Notes: generated by a model not told the origin, from the sequence alone. Numbered from the stretch's first letter, positions 27,970 to 37,836 are shown. The stretch: DNA of 64,000 bases from an uncultured Lachnospiraceae bacterium (GCA_951801245.1 CATOMC010000003.1:58124-122123), one strand, 5' to 3'. Numbers and translations: made by a program.

Positions 27970-28001
27970 GAGGGTGAGTGGTTTTCACTCGCCCTCTGTT
28001 T
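27970..28001 (+). terminator. Partial terminator between malE and malF
   Basis: GAGGGTGAGTG (27970-27980) / CACTCGCCCTC (27986-27996) followed by TGTTT. It would lower read-through from the binding protein to the permeases. Confidence 0.65.
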
Positions 28002-28069
28002 AAAAAGTGACAGTTGCTGAAATTTCGATGCGTGTCATCGCAGTAGACTGCTCTGACATGGAGGTTCGT

Positions 28070-29497
28070 ATGAAGAAGGCATTAAACGCGATAGGAAATT
28101 ATTTTAAAGATTTTGGAATTGCCTTTGCCAAGGGAGATGTGTGGGTTAAGATTTCGGCTGTCCTGATGGGTGCAGGTTACTTTGCCAGAAAACAGGTGAT
28201 CAACGGTATTATCATGTTTCTGGTGGAAGCATTATTTGCAGTGTTGTGTGTCGGTTATGCGGCGCCCAATCTTGCAAAGTTTGGAACACTCGGCACAGTG
28301 CAGTTTGAGCAGGTATTTGATCCGATCACGATGACCAGCACGATCAATGATTATGATAATTCTTTCCTGATTTTGCTGAATTCTATTATTGCACTGTTTT
28401 TGATTCTTGTATTTGTAATGTTCTGGATCGCCAACATGAAAGCGGTCTATCGTCTGCAGATCCGTCAGGAAAACGGAGAGCATATCAATACGTTTGCGGA
28501 GGACGTGCGGTCGTTATTTAATGAAAAATTTCATATTACATTATTAACTTTGCCGGCTATCGGCATTATCCTGATGAATATCCTGCCTATCCTGGTGTTG
28601 GTGGCGGTTGCATTCACCAATTATGACCAGCAGCACATGCCGCCCAATTCATTGTTTACCTGGGTGGGATGGTCCAACTTTAAGAACCTGTTCACAAGTT
28701 CTGTGACAGTAACGTTTGGATATTCTTTTAAGAAAGTTTTAATTTGGACATTAGAGTGGGCAGTACTTGCCACCTTTACGACTTATATTGGTGGTATCTT
28801 ACTCGCTAAGTTTATTAATAATAAGAAGACAAAGCTTCCGAAAATGTGGAGAACGCTCTTTATCATCGCGATTGCGGTACCGCAGTTCGTCACATTGCTT
28901 CTGGTGCGGAACTTCTTTGCAGACAGCGGTATTGTCAACACCTTCTGTAATAATATCGGTTTGACGGAGTTTCTCAAAAACGTGGGACTTGTTCCTTCCA
29001 ACTTAAGTTACATTCCGTTTTTGACCAATCCGGGCTGGGCAAAGGTGATGATCGTTATCATTAATATCTGGGTTGGTATCCCTTATCAGATGCTGATCGC
29101 AACGGGCGTATTGATGAATATTCCGGAGGATCAGATCGAGAGCGCAAGGATTGACGGGGCGAATCCTTTGCAGATTTTTGTTAAGATCACGATGCCCTAC
29201 ATGCTCTTTGTAACCGGGCCCAGTCTGATCACAGACTTTGTCAAGAACATCAACAACTTTAACGTGATCTATCTGCTGACGCAGGATGTATTCGTCACAA
29301 GCGACCAGCTTCTTGCAAACTCCAATGCGAAAGAGGTGGATTTGCTTGTTACCTGGCTGTTCAGACTGACGAATGAGTATTATAACTACAAAATGGCTTC
29401 TGTTATTGGTATCATCGTATTTATCATTTGTGCGGCATTTACGCTGGTTACTTTTACCAGAACAATCAAAGGAGATAAGGAGGAGGAATTCCAATAA
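28070..29497 (+). CDS. malF: Maltodextrin ABC permease MalF
   Basis: A membrane permease of 475 aa with about eight hydrophobic segments. The N-terminal part carries an extra pair of helices before the conserved core (LPAIGIILMNILPILVLVAVAFTNYD). The EAA motif region is ESARIDGANPLQIFVKITMP, which contacts the ATPase. ATG 28070 has TGGAGG at 28060-28065; an in-frame upstream extension (from 28007) lacks a site. No ATPase gene is in the operon, so a shared MsmX-type ATPase elsewhere must power it. Confidence 0.94.
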   Translation: MKKALNAIGNYFKDFGIAFAKGDVWVKISAVLMGAGYFARKQVINGIIMFLVEALFAVLCVGYAAPNLAKFGTLGTVQFEQVFDPITMTSTINDYDNSFLILLNSIIALFLILVFVMFWIANMKAVYRLQIRQENGEHINTFAEDVRSLFNEKFHITLLTLPAIGIILMNILPILVLVAVAFTNYDQQHMPPNSLFTWVGWSNFKNLFTSSVTVTFGYSFKKVLIWTLEWAVLATFTTYIGGILLAKFINNKKTKLPKMWRTLFIIAIAVPQFVTLLLVRNFFADSGIVNTFCNNIGLTEFLKNVGLVPSNLSYIPFLTNPGWAKVMIVIINIWVGIPYQMLIATGVLMNIPEDQIESARIDGANPLQIFVKITMPYMLFVTGPSLITDFVKNINNFNVIYLLTQDVFVTSDQLLANSNAKEVDLLVTWLFRLTNEYYNYKMASVIGIIVFIICAAFTLVTFTRTIKGDKEEEFQ

Positions 29498-30339
29498 TGA
29501 AAAAGACGGTAAATTCTATTGTAAGACATTTAGTATTGCTTCTCCTTGCGGTGATCTGGCTGATACCGATTCTCTGGCTCTTTGTTACCTCGTTTAGCGG
29601 GTACAAGGGAATCAATACCTCCCATTTCTTCCCGGAGACATGGACGCTTGATAATTATGCACAGTTGTTCTTAAGGTCAGATTCGATCGTACAGTACAAC
29701 AAATGGTTTATGAACACATTAGTGATCGCAGTGTTTACCTGCATCATCTCTACCGTCCTTGTGCTGATGGTAAGTTATACGATGAGTAAACTGCGGTTCC
29801 CGGGCAGAAAACAGTTGATGAGTTTCAGCATTATCCTCAACATGTTCCCCGGTGTTCTTTCCATGATCGCTATTTACTTTATCTTAAAAACTTTTAACCT
29901 GACGAACAGTCATATCGGTATGATTATTGTGTATTCGGCAGGTGCGGGTCTGGGATTCTTGATCTGTAAAGGTTTCATGGATACGATTTCCGTATCTTTG
30001 AGTGAGGCGGCAAGACTGGAGGGCGCTTCCGAGGCGAAGATTTTCTTCCGCATCATCATACCGCTTTCGAAACCGATCATCGTGTATACGGTCATTAGTT
30101 CTTTCCTGATACCGTGGGGCGATTTCGTGTTTGCGAAGCTGATGTTGAACTCCGGTATCGCAACAGACTGGACCGTAGCGATCGGCCTGTTCAACATGTT
30201 GAGCAAATCCATGATCGCGAAATACTTCTCCGTATTCTGTGCAGGCGGGGTGGTCATATCCGTACCGATTTCCATCTTGTTCCTGATCATGCAGAAGTTC
30301 TATGTGGAAGGTATCACAGGCGGTTCTGTTAAGGGCTAA
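29497..30339 (+). CDS. malG: Maltodextrin ABC permease MalG
   Basis: A 280-residue permease with six membrane segments and the EAA motif SEAARLEGASEAKIFFRIII. Its ATG shares one base with the malF stop (taATGA), so the two are translationally coupled. It ends with the usual YVEGITGGSVKG tail. Confidence 0.95.
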   Translation: MKKTVNSIVRHLVLLLLAVIWLIPILWLFVTSFSGYKGINTSHFFPETWTLDNYAQLFLRSDSIVQYNKWFMNTLVIAVFTCIISTVLVLMVSYTMSKLRFPGRKQLMSFSIILNMFPGVLSMIAIYFILKTFNLTNSHIGMIIVYSAGAGLGFLICKGFMDTISVSLSEAARLEGASEAKIFFRIIIPLSKPIIVYTVISSFLIPWGDFVFAKLMLNSGIATDWTVAIGLFNMLSKSMIAKYFSVFCAGGVVISVPISILFLIMQKFYVEGITGGSVKG

Positions 30340-30391
30340 AGGCCCGGCGGGAGCGCGCCAAAGATAAAAAGTGAATGAATTAAGATAGGAT

Positions 30392-30422
30392 AACAGGCTG
30401 TACTTTCAGGGTACAGCCTGTT
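30392..30422 (+). terminator. Hairpin after malG
   Basis: Perfect 12-bp arms AACAGGCTGTAC (30392-30403) / GTACAGCCTGTT (30411-30422). No strong T run, so read-through into the amylase gene is possible. Confidence 0.6.
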
Positions 30423-30543
30423 ATGATTAGTGTGAGAATATCTGGTACGGATGGGTGCGAATCGTTGCTGTCTGACGGCGATATTTCTTATCATAGGAAA
30501 AAGGAAAATGCTTTCTGTGATAGTAACCGGAATGGAGGATGTT

Positions 30544-32364
30544 ATGAAGAAAAAAAGGATAAGATGTATGACTGGGGTCTTGACGGCCGCTTTACTGCTT
30601 GGCGGATGCGGCGGCAGCGGCAACGGTAAGACTGTGATACTGACCAATGAGGCGGGAGAGGAGACGGATCCAAACGGGACTGCGGAATCCGCACAAGCGG
30701 CCGATCTGGCAGAACAGGCGGCTGAACTGCCGGACACAACAGCAGAGGAAACCGGTAGTGAAGATGCAGCACAGAAGGAACAAGGTTCTGACAGAGAGGA
30801 ACTATGGGAGAGTCTGCCGCTTCAAGTGATTGACGATAACTACAGAACCTATTATGAGGTTTTCGTGTATTCTTTCTGTGACAGTGATGGCGATGGGATT
30901 GGCGATCTGCAGGGGCTGATCTCGAAGCTTGACTATATCAACGACGGTGATGATACGACGGATACGGATCTTGGATGTAACGGTATCTGGCTGATGCCGG
31001 TCAATCCGTCTCCTACGTATCATAAATATGATGTGGCGGATTATTATGAGATTGATGAGGCGTATGGTACGCTGGATGATTTCAGACAGCTTCTTGCGGA
31101 GTGCGACAGGCGCGGCATCAAAGTCATCATGGATCTGGTGTTAAATCACAGTTCCTCTGCAAATCCCTGGTTCCAGGAGGCATGCGCCTATTTGCAGGGG
31201 CTGGGCGGTGCAGAGCCTGACGAACAGGAGTGCCCTTATGTTGCGTACTATCATTTTTCCAAAGAGCAAAGCGGCGGCTATTACCAGGTGGAAGGCACTG
31301 ACTGGTATTATGAGGCCATGTTCTGGTCCGAGATGCCTGATTTGAATCTGGACTGTGGGGCTCTTCGGGAAGAAATTGCTAAGATCACGCAGTACTGGCT
31401 TGACATGGGCGTGGGCGGCTTCCGTCTGGACGCCGTGAAAGAGTATTATACCGGAGCACCGCAGTCCAATATAGAATTCCTCACGTGGTTGACTGATACA
31501 GTCAAATCACAGAAAGAAGACGCTTATCTGGTGGGAGAAGTATGGCTGGATATGGCAGATTATGCAAAATACTATGAGAGCGGTATCGACAGTATTTTTG
31601 ATTTTGCTTTTGCGGATAAGGATGGTATCATTTCCAAAGTCTTAAATGGTTCTTCGGCCGCTAAATACGGCGCGGCGATCGCATCCATAGACGACACATA
31701 TGGTGCTTACAACGATCAATATATCGATGCTCCTTTCTACACCAACCACGATATGGGAAGAAGTGCCGGCTATTATGCCGGGGAATATTCGGCGGCGCAG
31801 ACTAAGATGGCCGGGGCCATGAATCTGTTTATGAGCGGATCGGCGTTCTTATATTATGGAGAGGAACTGGGCATGAAAGGTTCCGGCAAAGATGAGAATA
31901 AACGGGCGCCCATGTACTGGAGTATGGATCCTTCGGCGGAAGGAATGTGCGATGGACCGGCGGATATGGATGATGTGAAGATGAAGTTTGAGAGTCTGGA
32001 AGAGCAGGCAGAGGATCCGGATTCCGTTTATCAGTATTATAAGAGGGTCATCAAGATCCGCAACCAGAATCCGGAGATTGCCCGCGGAAAAGCAGAATAC
32101 GTTCTTGTGGGGGATTTCCTGGCGGAGGATACGAAGGAATCTGTCTGTGCGGTGAAAAAGACTTACGAAGGATCGGAAATCCTTATGATATTTGTAACAG
32201 GAAATGAAACAGAAGAACTTGATCTTTCGGGGATCACGCTGAATGGGAGTGCCATAGGCAGTGATACACAAATCGTGGGCGCACTTACCACCGGGGAGGA
32301 GGATATCCGATTTGAAAATGGGACAGCGGTGATGCCGGGATTTTCGGTGCTGGTGCTGAAATGA
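30544..32364 (+). CDS. Alpha-amylase family (GH13) surface lipoprotein
   Basis: A 606-residue secreted GH13 enzyme anchored as a lipoprotein (lipobox LGGC, Cys at about residue 20) with an acidic Thr/Glu/Ala-rich spacer before the barrel. The catalytic triad is visible: nucleophile Asp296 in GFRLDAVKEY, acid/base Glu332 in YLVGEVW, and Asp403 in FYTNHDMG. An N-terminal DSDGDGIGDLQG loop binds calcium in oligo-1,6-glucosidase and amylase types. It should cut starch or maltodextrin outside the cell to feed MalEFG. GGAGG lies at 30534-30538 before ATG 30544. Confidence 0.93.
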   Translation: MKKKRIRCMTGVLTAALLLGGCGGSGNGKTVILTNEAGEETDPNGTAESAQAADLAEQAAELPDTTAEETGSEDAAQKEQGSDREELWESLPLQVIDDNYRTYYEVFVYSFCDSDGDGIGDLQGLISKLDYINDGDDTTDTDLGCNGIWLMPVNPSPTYHKYDVADYYEIDEAYGTLDDFRQLLAECDRRGIKVIMDLVLNHSSSANPWFQEACAYLQGLGGAEPDEQECPYVAYYHFSKEQSGGYYQVEGTDWYYEAMFWSEMPDLNLDCGALREEIAKITQYWLDMGVGGFRLDAVKEYYTGAPQSNIEFLTWLTDTVKSQKEDAYLVGEVWLDMADYAKYYESGIDSIFDFAFADKDGIISKVLNGSSAAKYGAAIASIDDTYGAYNDQYIDAPFYTNHDMGRSAGYYAGEYSAAQTKMAGAMNLFMSGSAFLYYGEELGMKGSGKDENKRAPMYWSMDPSAEGMCDGPADMDDVKMKFESLEEQAEDPDSVYQYYKRVIKIRNQNPEIARGKAEYVLVGDFLAEDTKESVCAVKKTYEGSEILMIFVTGNETEELDLSGITLNGSAIGSDTQIVGALTTGEEDIRFENGTAVMPGFSVLVLK

Positions 32365-32381
32365 AAGGTTACTTTTCACGC

Positions 32382-32410
32382 TTGAAATTATAATCATTTT
32401 ATTATAAAAT
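32382..32410 (+). promoter_or_regulatory. Promoter of the OFA-type transporter gene
   Basis: TTGAAA (32382-32387), 17 bases, TAAAAT (32405-32410), in AT-rich DNA. Confidence 0.65.
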
Positions 32411-32477
32411 TATTAAAGTTATATTAAGCGCTACATGCAATACTATTATTATGACGAAAGGATAACAGGTAATTATC

Positions 32478-33773
32478 ATGAAAAACTGTCAGAACAAATG
32501 GGTGCGTGCCGCGATTCCGGCATTGCTCCTGCACTTCAGTATCGGTACTGTGTACTGTTGGTCAATTTTTAGTCAGGAGATTGCTGACTACATAGGATTT
32601 TCCAAGGCGGCTACAGAGTGGGCTTTCAGTTTTGCCATCTTTTTCCTTGGCATGTCTGCAGCTTTCCTGGGAAATGTCGTAGAGAAAGATATTCATAAGT
32701 CTTCTCTGATCGCGACGATTACGTTTGCACTGGGTATGGCGGGCACCGGATTCTTCATTTATTATGGCGGCAGCCACAAGGGCAGTGTTCTTGCGCTTGT
32801 GGGAATTTATGTATGTTATGGTTTTATAATGGGTGTCGGCTTAGGAACCGGATATTTGTCTCCGGTCAAAACACTGATGCTCTGGTTCGAGGATAAGAAA
32901 GGTCTTGCGACAGGACTTGCCGTGGCAGGCTTTGGCGGTGCGAAGGCAATCGCAAGTCCTATTATGCAGGCGCTTCTCGCCAATCTGGGTGAGGGAGGCA
33001 TTTATAAAATGTTCTTTATCCTGGCAGGCGTTTATTTCGTTATGATGTTTGTGGGACATCTTCTTCTGGCGAAACCGGCAGGGTGGCATGAGCCGCAGAA
33101 GAAAGAGAAAGGACAGGGCATCATGGCTACCATCAAGACCCGTCCGATCGCAAACTATGTTGGTATCTGGCTTATGTTCTATATTAATATCACCTGTGGT
33201 CTGGCATTGATCTCTCAGGAGAAGATGATCGTGAAATGTATCGGTCTTGCAGGCGTTGTTGGTGTGATTTCCACGGTGTCCGCTGTCTTTAACGCAGGCG
33301 GCCGTCTGGGATTCTCGGCATGGGCTGACCATCTGAAAGACAGAAATACGATTTATAAACTGATCTTTATTCTTTCCATTATCTTTACGGGTGCAGTCAT
33401 GCTTACCGGCGGTATTAAGAACGGAGAGGGCAATATTCTGCTGATCGTTCTTGTACTGGCTCTGATCTTCATGGTAAATGCAGGATACGGCGGCGGTTTC
33501 TCGAATGTGCCGACGCTGCTTTCCGATCACTATGGCATGGGAAGTATCAGTGCGATTCATGGTATCACCCTTTCAGCATGGGCGTTTGCAGGGCTGACAG
33601 GCAACCAGATTGCCACACTGATTGTGAGTAACACGGGAAGCTTCATAGAGGACAGTCATGGAAATATGATCAATCCGGTAGGATATCAGAACGTGCTGTA
33701 TTTTACTATTGTGCTCTATATCGTAGCGCTGCTGATCAGTCTGTTTATGGTGAAGCCATCCGATCAGAAATAA
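32478..33773 (+). CDS. MFS transporter, OFA (oxalate/formate antiporter-like) family
   Basis: A 431-residue protein with 12 membrane segments. The start RAAIPALLLHFSIGTVYCWSIFSQEI and the segment GVGLGTGYLSPVKTLMLWFEDKKGLATGLAVAGFGGAKAI (here only named by landmarks, residues about 115-155) are typical of the OFA subfamily, which moves small organic acids. Substrate specificity cannot be told; oxalate, formate, pyruvate or lactate are all possible. It is a single gene with its own promoter and terminator. Confidence 0.9.
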   Translation: MKNCQNKWVRAAIPALLLHFSIGTVYCWSIFSQEIADYIGFSKAATEWAFSFAIFFLGMSAAFLGNVVEKDIHKSSLIATITFALGMAGTGFFIYYGGSHKGSVLALVGIYVCYGFIMGVGLGTGYLSPVKTLMLWFEDKKGLATGLAVAGFGGAKAIASPIMQALLANLGEGGIYKMFFILAGVYFVMMFVGHLLLAKPAGWHEPQKKEKGQGIMATIKTRPIANYVGIWLMFYINITCGLALISQEKMIVKCIGLAGVVGVISTVSAVFNAGGRLGFSAWADHLKDRNTIYKLIFILSIIFTGAVMLTGGIKNGEGNILLIVLVLALIFMVNAGYGGGFSNVPTLLSDHYGMGSISAIHGITLSAWAFAGLTGNQIATLIVSNTGSFIEDSHGNMINPVGYQNVLYFTIVLYIVALLISLFMVKPSDQK

Positions 33774-33798
33774 ATTTCCGGCAAATTTCATACATAGC

Positions 33799-33830
33799 AA
33801 AAACCCCGAAGGTTAAACCTTCGGGGTTTT
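33799..33830. terminator. Strong bidirectional-type terminator
   Basis: Perfect 13-bp stem AAAACCCCGAAGG (33800-33812) / CCTTCGGGGTTTT (33818-33830) with A and T tails on either side, between two convergent genes. Confidence 0.9.
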
Positions 33831-33869
33831 CGCTGTGTAAAAGGGGAATTCTTCGGAATTGCTATTGCT

Positions 33870-33918
33870 GACTTGACTTCCGCAATCAAGTCTACAATAA
33901 CTATAATAGTTTTTCTTA
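33870..33918. terminator. Second hairpin between the convergent genes
   Basis: GACTTGA (33870-33876) / TCAAGTC (33886-33892), extended by TATTG / CAATA arms; a T run follows at about 33911. Confidence 0.45.
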
Positions 33919-34023
33919 AGAGAGTCTATAATTATATTGCGAAAGAATAACATTATATTGGCGGAATATGTCGTATACTGTCGAAATCATCAGGAAATGC
34001 CTGTCATAATAAAAGCATTTTGC

Positions 34024-36279
34024 TTATTTATCCAGGAATGCCCTCTGGTTCTGCAGTTCTTCCGGTACCGGTGTGTTGGTGTTTTTCAGCTTCTGGAACA
34101 GGTTATTGTAGTGGTGTATCTTCTGACTGAGTTTGATATCGTAGCGATCCATCATTTCTTTATACAGCGGGTTTGCTTTCAGACGGACTCTGATTTCTTT
34201 GGCAAACGGGCAGTAGGTGAAGAGAATCGTACGGGATACCTTGTTCAGGCGGGGAGAACCGGATCCTTCATAGAGAACCCATGACTCATAATCCCGGATG
34301 AACATTTCCTTAAAGCTGTTCTTTGCTTTCTGCATGCTGAGTTTGATCTTATCCTTGGCATCTGCCGACAGATCCCTGTTCTTTTTGTAGAACTGGATAT
34401 AGTCGAAATATTCGCTGGTAAGAGATGCTTCGGAAACATCGTTCCAGCGTGCACCCTGGACGCGCTTGCACATTTCCCAACGGAAATCGCCTGTCAGGCG
34501 GACTAATATGTTGGTCAGGTCTTCCATCTGGAAAATGGATACCATCATGCGGGCCGGGGTAGTACGTTTGCGGCCCTCAATCTCCTGCCATGCCACGCCG
34601 CGGATACCCACATTGGGCATCAGGATCAGATCCGGCAGTACTTCCACGCTGATGGACTCTTTACCGATACCCAGATCCGGATTGGTATAGATGATGTCGC
34701 GGTAGTATGCGCTGAAGTCAAAGGAACGTATCATATTAAAGGCCGCCTCTACCTTGTCAACGGAGACAAGGGAAACATCCAGATCTTTTAATACATTGTG
34801 CTCCGAGAAGATGGGGCAGAAATTGACAATACGGCCGAAGGTGATCTTATTGACGGTCTGGAACATGTTGTTCAATTCAAAGAGAACCTGTTTCTCCCTG
34901 TCGGTCTGCATAGCGACTTCTTCTGCGGCGGTAATCTTACCATTCATCTTCAACTCATGCAAGTAGGCAATGAAGTCAGAATCAAATTCGTTACGGCTTG
35001 GCACTTTCTCGCCCTGATAGATGGCTTTGAGCCATTCATAGATGGTGTAGACTTTCCGCTTCGGATCCGTGGGAATCCTGTCAACAATGCGGTACAGGTA
35101 GGAGGCGTTCTCCAGGCCGGCCAGATTTTCGTCTACGTAGCCAAAGTTGAAGAACATCTTCACCACTTTGGGAACAGCGTTGTCCTTTAAACTCTTTAAG
35201 AAGGCTGCTTCGTAAATCTGATAGAAAAGCTTGGTGATGGTGAGCCGCAGTTTTCTTGCGGCGTCATCGGAGCCGTTCTTGTCAGCCATCTTGGCAAATT
35301 TATCTACGGCAGTTCTAAAAGCGGATGCGGTCTCACCGCTTACGCCGGAGTAGGTCAGGATCGTGTTCATAGAGCCGGTAATTTCCGGTACTTCGTCGGT
35401 CTTGGCCGTCTCCTCACCGGTATAGTCGCTTAAGCTGTTTAATTTTTCACGGTATTCAGCCACTCGCTGTTTGTACATCTCCTTATCGATGGAAGGCTGG
35501 CTCTCCAACTGAATCATCATGGTACTTAGCGCAGCGATCAGCGTGGTGGAATCCGTATCATTGGGTCCCAGTTTATAGAGAATACCTGCGTACAGATCAA
35601 AGAAGTCCAGGTGGTTTTCGTTCATCAGAAGATTGGTGATCTCCGCTTTGTATTCATAGAGTGCACGGCAGACGGAAATGACCTGATAAATATCCTGGTC
35701 AGCTTTTAAGACCAGTCCGGTCAAAAAGTCGGGATTCTGATTTTTAGCCGATTTTTCTGTGACCATCTTGCGAAGCTGGCTGTAATAGCCATCGAGCCAG
35801 CCGTCTACGTCCTCTTCCAGTACCAACTGAGTCAACGTTTCCATGGCAGGCAGTTCTCTTGCTGCAAATCCGTGTTTGGTGCAGAAAGTCTTATAATCTT
35901 CATAGCTGCTCATGAGATAGTGATAGAAATTGTCACAGTCAAAATGACTCAGTTCATACTGGTCAAGTATCTCATGAAGCTGTTTGAACAAGGACGTGAC
36001 AATAAAATTAGCCAGATCAGCGTTATTACGCATAAAGCCGGACAACTGTGTCAACGAACAAGGGTAAGAGGCAAAAGAGGTTGTCTCTTCCGTCTGATAG
36101 GAAATGAAATAGGATCCGAAAAAGATCTCGCAGACACCAACCACATCCCCCTTTGATAAGTAAAATTCGCCGCCCGGGTAGGTGGCGCGTACAGTTCCTT
36201 TAGCGATCACATGCAGAGCGGTAAGATTTTGACCACTTTGGATCACTTGCGTTCCCGCCGGAAATTCTTTTACAGCCAT
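34024..36279 (-). CDS. Large protein with N-terminal cyclic-nucleotide-binding-like domain
   Basis: A 751-residue minus-strand protein. The first 120 residues have the CRP-type beta-roll pattern (FPAGTQVIQSGQNLTALHVI, KGTVRATYPGG, YLSKGDVVGV), but the Arg/Glu phosphate-binding cassette is not clear, so the ligand may not be cAMP. No DNA-binding helix-turn-helix follows. Instead there is a long mainly alpha-helical region of unknown type, with WQEIEGRKRTTPARMMVSIF and DFRWEMCKRVQGARWND as the most motif-like parts. No signal peptide or membrane segment. AGAGGGGG precedes the start. I do not recognise the C-terminal 600 residues; the protein seems to be a signal-binding protein of unknown output. 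Confidence 0.75.
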   Translation of the reverse strand: MAVKEFPAGTQVIQSGQNLTALHVIAKGTVRATYPGGEFYLSKGDVVGVCEIFFGSYFISYQTEETTSFASYPCSLTQLSGFMRNNADLANFIVTSLFKQLHEILDQYELSHFDCDNFYHYLMSSYEDYKTFCTKHGFAARELPAMETLTQLVLEEDVDGWLDGYYSQLRKMVTEKSAKNQNPDFLTGLVLKADQDIYQVISVCRALYEYKAEITNLLMNENHLDFFDLYAGILYKLGPNDTDSTTLIAALSTMMIQLESQPSIDKEMYKQRVAEYREKLNSLSDYTGEETAKTDEVPEITGSMNTILTYSGVSGETASAFRTAVDKFAKMADKNGSDDAARKLRLTITKLFYQIYEAAFLKSLKDNAVPKVVKMFFNFGYVDENLAGLENASYLYRIVDRIPTDPKRKVYTIYEWLKAIYQGEKVPSRNEFDSDFIAYLHELKMNGKITAAEEVAMQTDREKQVLFELNNMFQTVNKITFGRIVNFCPIFSEHNVLKDLDVSLVSVDKVEAAFNMIRSFDFSAYYRDIIYTNPDLGIGKESISVEVLPDLILMPNVGIRGVAWQEIEGRKRTTPARMMVSIFQMEDLTNILVRLTGDFRWEMCKRVQGARWNDVSEASLTSEYFDYIQFYKKNRDLSADAKDKIKLSMQKAKNSFKEMFIRDYESWVLYEGSGSPRLNKVSRTILFTYCPFAKEIRVRLKANPLYKEMMDRYDIKLSQKIHHYNNLFQKLKNTNTPVPEELQNQRAFLDK

Positions 36280-36582
36280 GAAAATACCCCCTCTTTTAAT
36301 TATCTATAAATCCCTGTTAAGCTGTGATAAGATTCGCTTTGCGATTCTCATAGAGTTAATTTCAGAGAAACTTACTCCTTTTTATTATATGACCATAGCA
36401 AAATAATTACAAGGAATAGAAAAGCCGGAAAAGGATTTTAGCAATGTGCACAAGAAGAGGAAAAGTATTTTGTGCTGTACTTTTAAAAAATTTGTGCTAG
36501 AATGAAAATGACAATCTTGTCGAAAAAGTAAATACCTGCGTTATAGGCAGCTTATTATGAGTTAGAAAGAAAGGCAGCAAAA
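36280..36582. promoter_or_regulatory. Divergent intergenic region
   Basis: On the minus strand TTGTAA (36407-36412), 17 bases and TATAAT (36384-36389) form the promoter of the 751-aa gene. An imperfect hairpin (GATTCGC...GCGATTC, 36331-36347) lies in its leader. On the plus strand an extended -10 box TGCTAGAAT (36495-36503) probably drives the 161-aa gene. Confidence 0.55.
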
Positions 36583-37068
36583 ATGGAAAGAAGAGGAATG
36601 GAACAGGAGGACATCGCTTACAGACAGCAGATCGTCAATGAATATAAACCTGAAGTGGAAAGACTGGTACGTTACCTGCCCTGGTTAGAGAGCAAGACAG
36701 GCACAAGTGTACAGCAGACCTATTCTGCATCCGGAATTGGTGAACATTCGGTGGCATTTCCGGTATATGACAGTACTGTCATGAATTTTGTAAAGGAGGC
36801 ACAGCGGACACATCTCATGGACCGGAATTATATGTATGTCTATTCCCGTCACAGAATCCGTACCCTGCAGGATGAACTCCGCGCCATTGAGAGGGCCGAT
36901 ATCCGGGAGATGGATGTACTGAAAGCGATTTTATCAAAGTATGTGATGGGTGGAATGACCAAAGGACGGATGTGGTCGGAAGCAGTGGAAAAAGGGATAT
37001 TCTTGTATACTGTCAAGAAAATGAAAGCAAATCTGGATTTCTGGGACAGCACAACACCGACCAGATAA
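36583..37068 (+). CDS. Conserved hypothetical protein (161 aa)
   Basis: A soluble, charged, mostly helical protein. The first part reads EYKPEVERLVRYLPWLESKTG, the middle HSVAFPVYDSTVMNFVKEAQ and MDRNYMYVYSRHRIRTLQDE, the end KYVMGGMTKGRMWSEAVEKG. There is no signal peptide or known catalytic motif. An AAAGG site lies 8 bases before ATG 36583. Not recognised; similar proteins seem frequent in Clostridia. It lies 79 bases before a TetR gene. Confidence 0.7.
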   Translation: MERRGMEQEDIAYRQQIVNEYKPEVERLVRYLPWLESKTGTSVQQTYSASGIGEHSVAFPVYDSTVMNFVKEAQRTHLMDRNYMYVYSRHRIRTLQDELRAIERADIREMDVLKAILSKYVMGGMTKGRMWSEAVEKGIFLYTVKKMKANLDFWDSTTPTR

Positions 37069-37147
37069 GTCAATCAATGACGGCGGGGGATGACAGGCAG
37101 GATACGAGTCAATCGTATCGGGAAAAATTTTAGGAGAAAGCGGATTC

Positions 37148-37735
37148 ATGGGAGAAAAGTCAGTACAGAAAAAGAAATACATTCTGGAAACAGCCAGAAA
37201 AGTGTTTGTGGAGAAGGGATTTAAGGATGTGACCATGAAAGATATTGTGGAAGCCTGCGAGATCAGCCGGGGCGGCCTATATCTTTACTTTGACAGTACG
37301 GAACAGATATTGATGGAAGTGCTGCAGATGGAGGCGGACGAGACAGATGATGTTTTTACACAGAATATTACAAAAGAGGATACGGCGGCGGATATTCTGA
37401 CGCTTTTTTTAAAGGAGCAGAAGAAAGAACTTCTGCAGAAAAAGGATAATTTGACCGTTGCAGTTTATGAATACTTCTTTGCGCACCAATCGACCGATAA
37501 GAACAATATGTTACGCAAGCAGTTTGACGCAGGTGTCAGGGTGATCGAGAAGCTGATCGAGGCGGGGATCGCCAGCGGTGAGTTTTATTGTGAGGATCCC
37601 AAGGGAGCTGCCGCCAATATCATGTTTGTACTGGAGGGCATGAAAATTGATGCTCAGACTTTTGGCATTACGGAGAAGATGGTGGATGCCCAGCTTCTGT
37701 ATCTTATGCAGGGGTTGATCATTGATACGGACTGA
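37148..37735 (+). CDS. TetR/AcrR-family transcriptional regulator
   Basis: A 195-residue regulator with the N-terminal TetR helix-turn-helix (ILETARKVFVEKGFKDVTMK, then DIVEACEISRGGLYLYFDS) and a divergent ligand-binding C-terminal domain. AGGAG lies at 37132-37136 before ATG 37148. Its target is unclear; the nearest downstream genes are the M14-like pair, about 100 bases on. Confidence 0.92.
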   Translation: MGEKSVQKKKYILETARKVFVEKGFKDVTMKDIVEACEISRGGLYLYFDSTEQILMEVLQMEADETDDVFTQNITKEDTAADILTLFLKEQKKELLQKKDNLTVAVYEYFFAHQSTDKNNMLRKQFDAGVRVIEKLIEAGIASGEFYCEDPKGAAANIMFVLEGMKIDAQTFGITEKMVDAQLLYLMQGLIIDTD

Positions 37736-37836
37736 AAGTTTACATAGCGGTCATGTATGATAAAAGGATTTGACGATGGAGAAATGCTTCGAAAGATTTT
37801 CGGAGCATTTTATATGTGTGGAGAGGGAACTATTGT

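Noticed and set aside
36849..37236. Minus-strand frames over the 161-aa and TetR genes
   Set aside because: They lie antisense to well-supported genes and have no start signals.
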